Shown here: positions 42,578 to 43,984 of the stretch, piece by piece
How positions within the stretch are numbered: position 1 is the stretch's first letter
How the letters are laid out: every line of letters starts with the position of its first letter
Assembly (NCBI GenBank): GCA_030828105.1
Contig: JAURDE010000004.1
Span: 1 to 43,984, forward strand
Length of the DNA: 43,984 bases
Direction of reading: 5' to 3'
From: Bdellovibrionota bacterium
Lineage (GTDB): Bacteria; Bdellovibrionota; Bacteriovoracia; Bacteriovoracales; Bacteriovoracaceae
Notes under the pieces: generated by a model
Databases searched by the model: none
Told to the model about the DNA's origin: nothing
The model's input: only the letters and a program-made list of their open reading frames with translations
Position numbers and translations under genes: made by a program

Positions 42578-43984
42578 ATGTATTTGAAGACTATTTTTAC
42601 CATAATCTCTTTTCTTTTTACCTATACTCTACAGGCAGGGCCATCTTATCTTAAGAAGCCTATGAATATATTAAGTACCTATAGGAGTAATATAGGTAAC
42701 TTGTGTTCTGTAGACTATTACCAAAAAAAGGACGGAGAGACTTCTCAATTAATGAATAAAGTAATCTCCGCCACAAACAATAAGAGCAAGTACAAGTATT
42801 CCCAGGGTGAAAACACTGACACTATGCTTAATCCTGATCTCAATTGGAAACGTGCTGAAACCGGGGCCCCGATTTTAAGAGGTGGTAAGGATATCTTTAG
42901 TGCAATGTCTAGCTTAATAGCCAGCGCTGAGAAAGAAGTTCTTATACAAACCTTTATTTTTGATTTCGCCTCATCAGTGGCCCAAGACTATGTTTTTAAG
43001 GGCATTATCGAACTATACAATAAACATAAAGCAAAAATGGATAAAGGCCTAGCTAAGGATCCCGTAGTAGTAAGGCTAGTTTTTGATGTTATTGGAGGTT
43101 TTAAAGGATTAAATTTTAATGAGATTTTTATAAATACTCGATTTGCGGGAGGTGCTATTAAGCACTGGAAAAACATCTCGTCCTCAAGAGCTTCTTTCGG
43201 TGAAGACCCTGACTATGAAATACAATTCCCAACAAAGCCAGTTTTGGATCCAAAGGTTTTACGTTTTGAAATCAAAGGACACCGTCATGATGTTTTTCCC
43301 AATATGGTCAACGTAAATCACAGTAAGTCTATTGCTGTCGACCGTACAGTTGCAATAGTAACTGGAGCCAATATTATTGATTATCACTTAACCAATGAGT
43401 ATAAAACACCGCAAAATAAAGAGCTTATGGTGGATCATGGTTTTTATGTCTTTGATAGTGCAGCATTAATGGTTGCAGATGATTTCTATAACTTATGGTA
43501 CAAGGACGAAAAGAGTCACAGAAAATGGTCTGGTTGGTCAAGCCAGTATAACGGTAATGTGGAAGTCGATCGTTATTTGAAATATGATGGTAGGCCTTTT
43601 GTAGGTTTATCCGGATCTGCAAAAAAAAATGGTAGGGTAAATCTCATCAAAAGAAAATTTATTAATAAAGACTGGGATAGTTCAATTTCTAAGAAGATTT
43701 TAATTGGTGTCGTTGGTAGAGATGCTGGTAAAGGTAATAAATACCCTAAAAGTCCTCAAAATGATGCTTTTTTAGCAATTCTTAAAAATGCAAAAAGTCA
43801 TGTCAATATCATTTCTCCTTCACTTAATTCACTTGAGTTAATGAATGCAATAATTGATGCTGTTGAAAGAGGAGTAAATATTAACTTCTTACTTTCACAG
43901 AATTATCAAGACTACAATTGGTATGTACAAGAAGGAGGAAGTAATCAAATGGCCATCGACAAAATTTTTAAAGAAATAAATAAA
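42578..43984 (+). CDS. Secreted phospholipase D-like protein (partial, 3' end outside window)
   Basis: An open frame of 469 codons that runs off the window edge with no stop. Signal peptide MYLKTIFTIISFLFTYTLQA, then GAPILRGGKDIFSAMSSLI and EVLIQTFIFDF, the usual start of a PLD domain. The first catalytic motif is VNHSKSIAVDRTVAIVTGAN (HxK then four residues then D, about residues 247-255 for its core). Later NDAFLAILKNAKSHVNIISP begins the second PLD repeat, whose own HxK motif should follow outside the window. It resembles the cardiolipin synthase/PLD superfamily. AGGG lies four bases before the ATG. Exported PLDs act on membrane lipids or as toxins. Confidence 0.85.
   Translation, partial: MYLKTIFTIISFLFTYTLQAGPSYLKKPMNILSTYRSNIGNLCSVDYYQKKDGETSQLMNKVISATNNKSKYKYSQGENTDTMLNPDLNWKRAETGAPILRGGKDIFSAMSSLIASAEKEVLIQTFIFDFASSVAQDYVFKGIIELYNKHKAKMDKGLAKDPVVVRLVFDVIGGFKGLNFNEIFINTRFAGGAIKHWKNISSSRASFGEDPDYEIQFPTKPVLDPKVLRFEIKGHRHDVFPNMVNVNHSKSIAVDRTVAIVTGANIIDYHLTNEYKTPQNKELMVDHGFYVFDSAALMVADDFYNLWYKDEKSHRKWSGWSSQYNGNVEVDRYLKYDGRPFVGLSGSAKKNGRVNLIKRKFINKDWDSSISKKILIGVVGRDAGKGNKYPKSPQNDAFLAILKNAKSHVNIISPSLNSLELMNAIIDAVERGVNINFLLSQNYQDYNWYVQEGGSNQMAIDKIFKEINK

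Noticed and set aside
1-43984. CRISPR arrays, insertion sequences, phage genes or rRNA
   Set aside because: No regularly spaced repeats, transposase or integrase motifs, phage structural genes or rRNA stretches were seen.

Overview
The window is AT-rich (roughly one third G+C) and fully bacterial in layout: genes are packed tightly, many overlap, and a very large share encode secreted proteins or lipoproteins. A Tad/Flp pilus locus, complex I genes, and many exported nucleases, proteases and lipases suggest a predatory member of the Bdellovibrionota, most likely the Bacteriovoracales (Halobacteriovorax/Bacteriovorax type). That assignment is inference from content and style; no rRNA is present to confirm it.

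Layout. (1) 237-4481, plus strand: a compact Tad (type IVb pilus) locus with an Flp pilin, a pseudopilin-like protein, two small exported proteins, a CpaC/RcpA-type secretin and the CpaF/TadA ATPase. A prepilin-like segment lies out of frame at about 1122-1322. (2) 4455-8299, minus strand: a TadB/TadC-like membrane protein, the ABC-F factor EttA and aspartokinase, probably one transcript. (3) 8331-9703, plus strand: a small protein and an RlmI-type rRNA methyltransferase. (4) 9681-12688, minus strand: nuoB-nuoC-nuoD-nuoI plus a small coiled-coil protein. (5) 12789-20846, minus strand: an exported HExxH protein; a four-gene LPP20/LpoB/COG3014-like envelope set; YceI with cytochrome c; SixA; and a double-ATPase peptide ABC protein. 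(6) 21011-31068: a run of exported proteins on both strands, including a FecR-domain protein, two paralogues of an unrecognised secreted family (518 and 648 aa) on either side of a YiiX-like permuted papain-fold protein, endonuclease I, and an exported protein that looks like an ERG2/sigma-1-receptor homologue. (7) 31125-38435: Ogt, a glutamine amidotransferase, a TauE-like permease, two alpha/beta hydrolases, a papain-like protease, a GDPD phosphodiesterase, a UMF1-type MFS permease and a CBS protein. (8) 38452-43984: a 1,145-aa exported protein with a Gly/Pro/Asn-rich region, a 470-base non-coding stretch, tRNA-Val(TAC), and the start of a secreted phospholipase D-like protein cut by the window edge.

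How they may work together (inference): the Tad machine would support surface attachment or prey contact. The exported hydrolases (nuclease, proteases, lipases, glycerophosphodiesterase, PLD) would degrade prey polymers, and the ABC peptide transporter would take up products. The LpoB-like cluster would act on the cell's own wall synthesis. The most unusual single item is the ERG2/sigma-1-receptor-like protein. The paralogous secreted family and the out-of-frame pilin segment come next.
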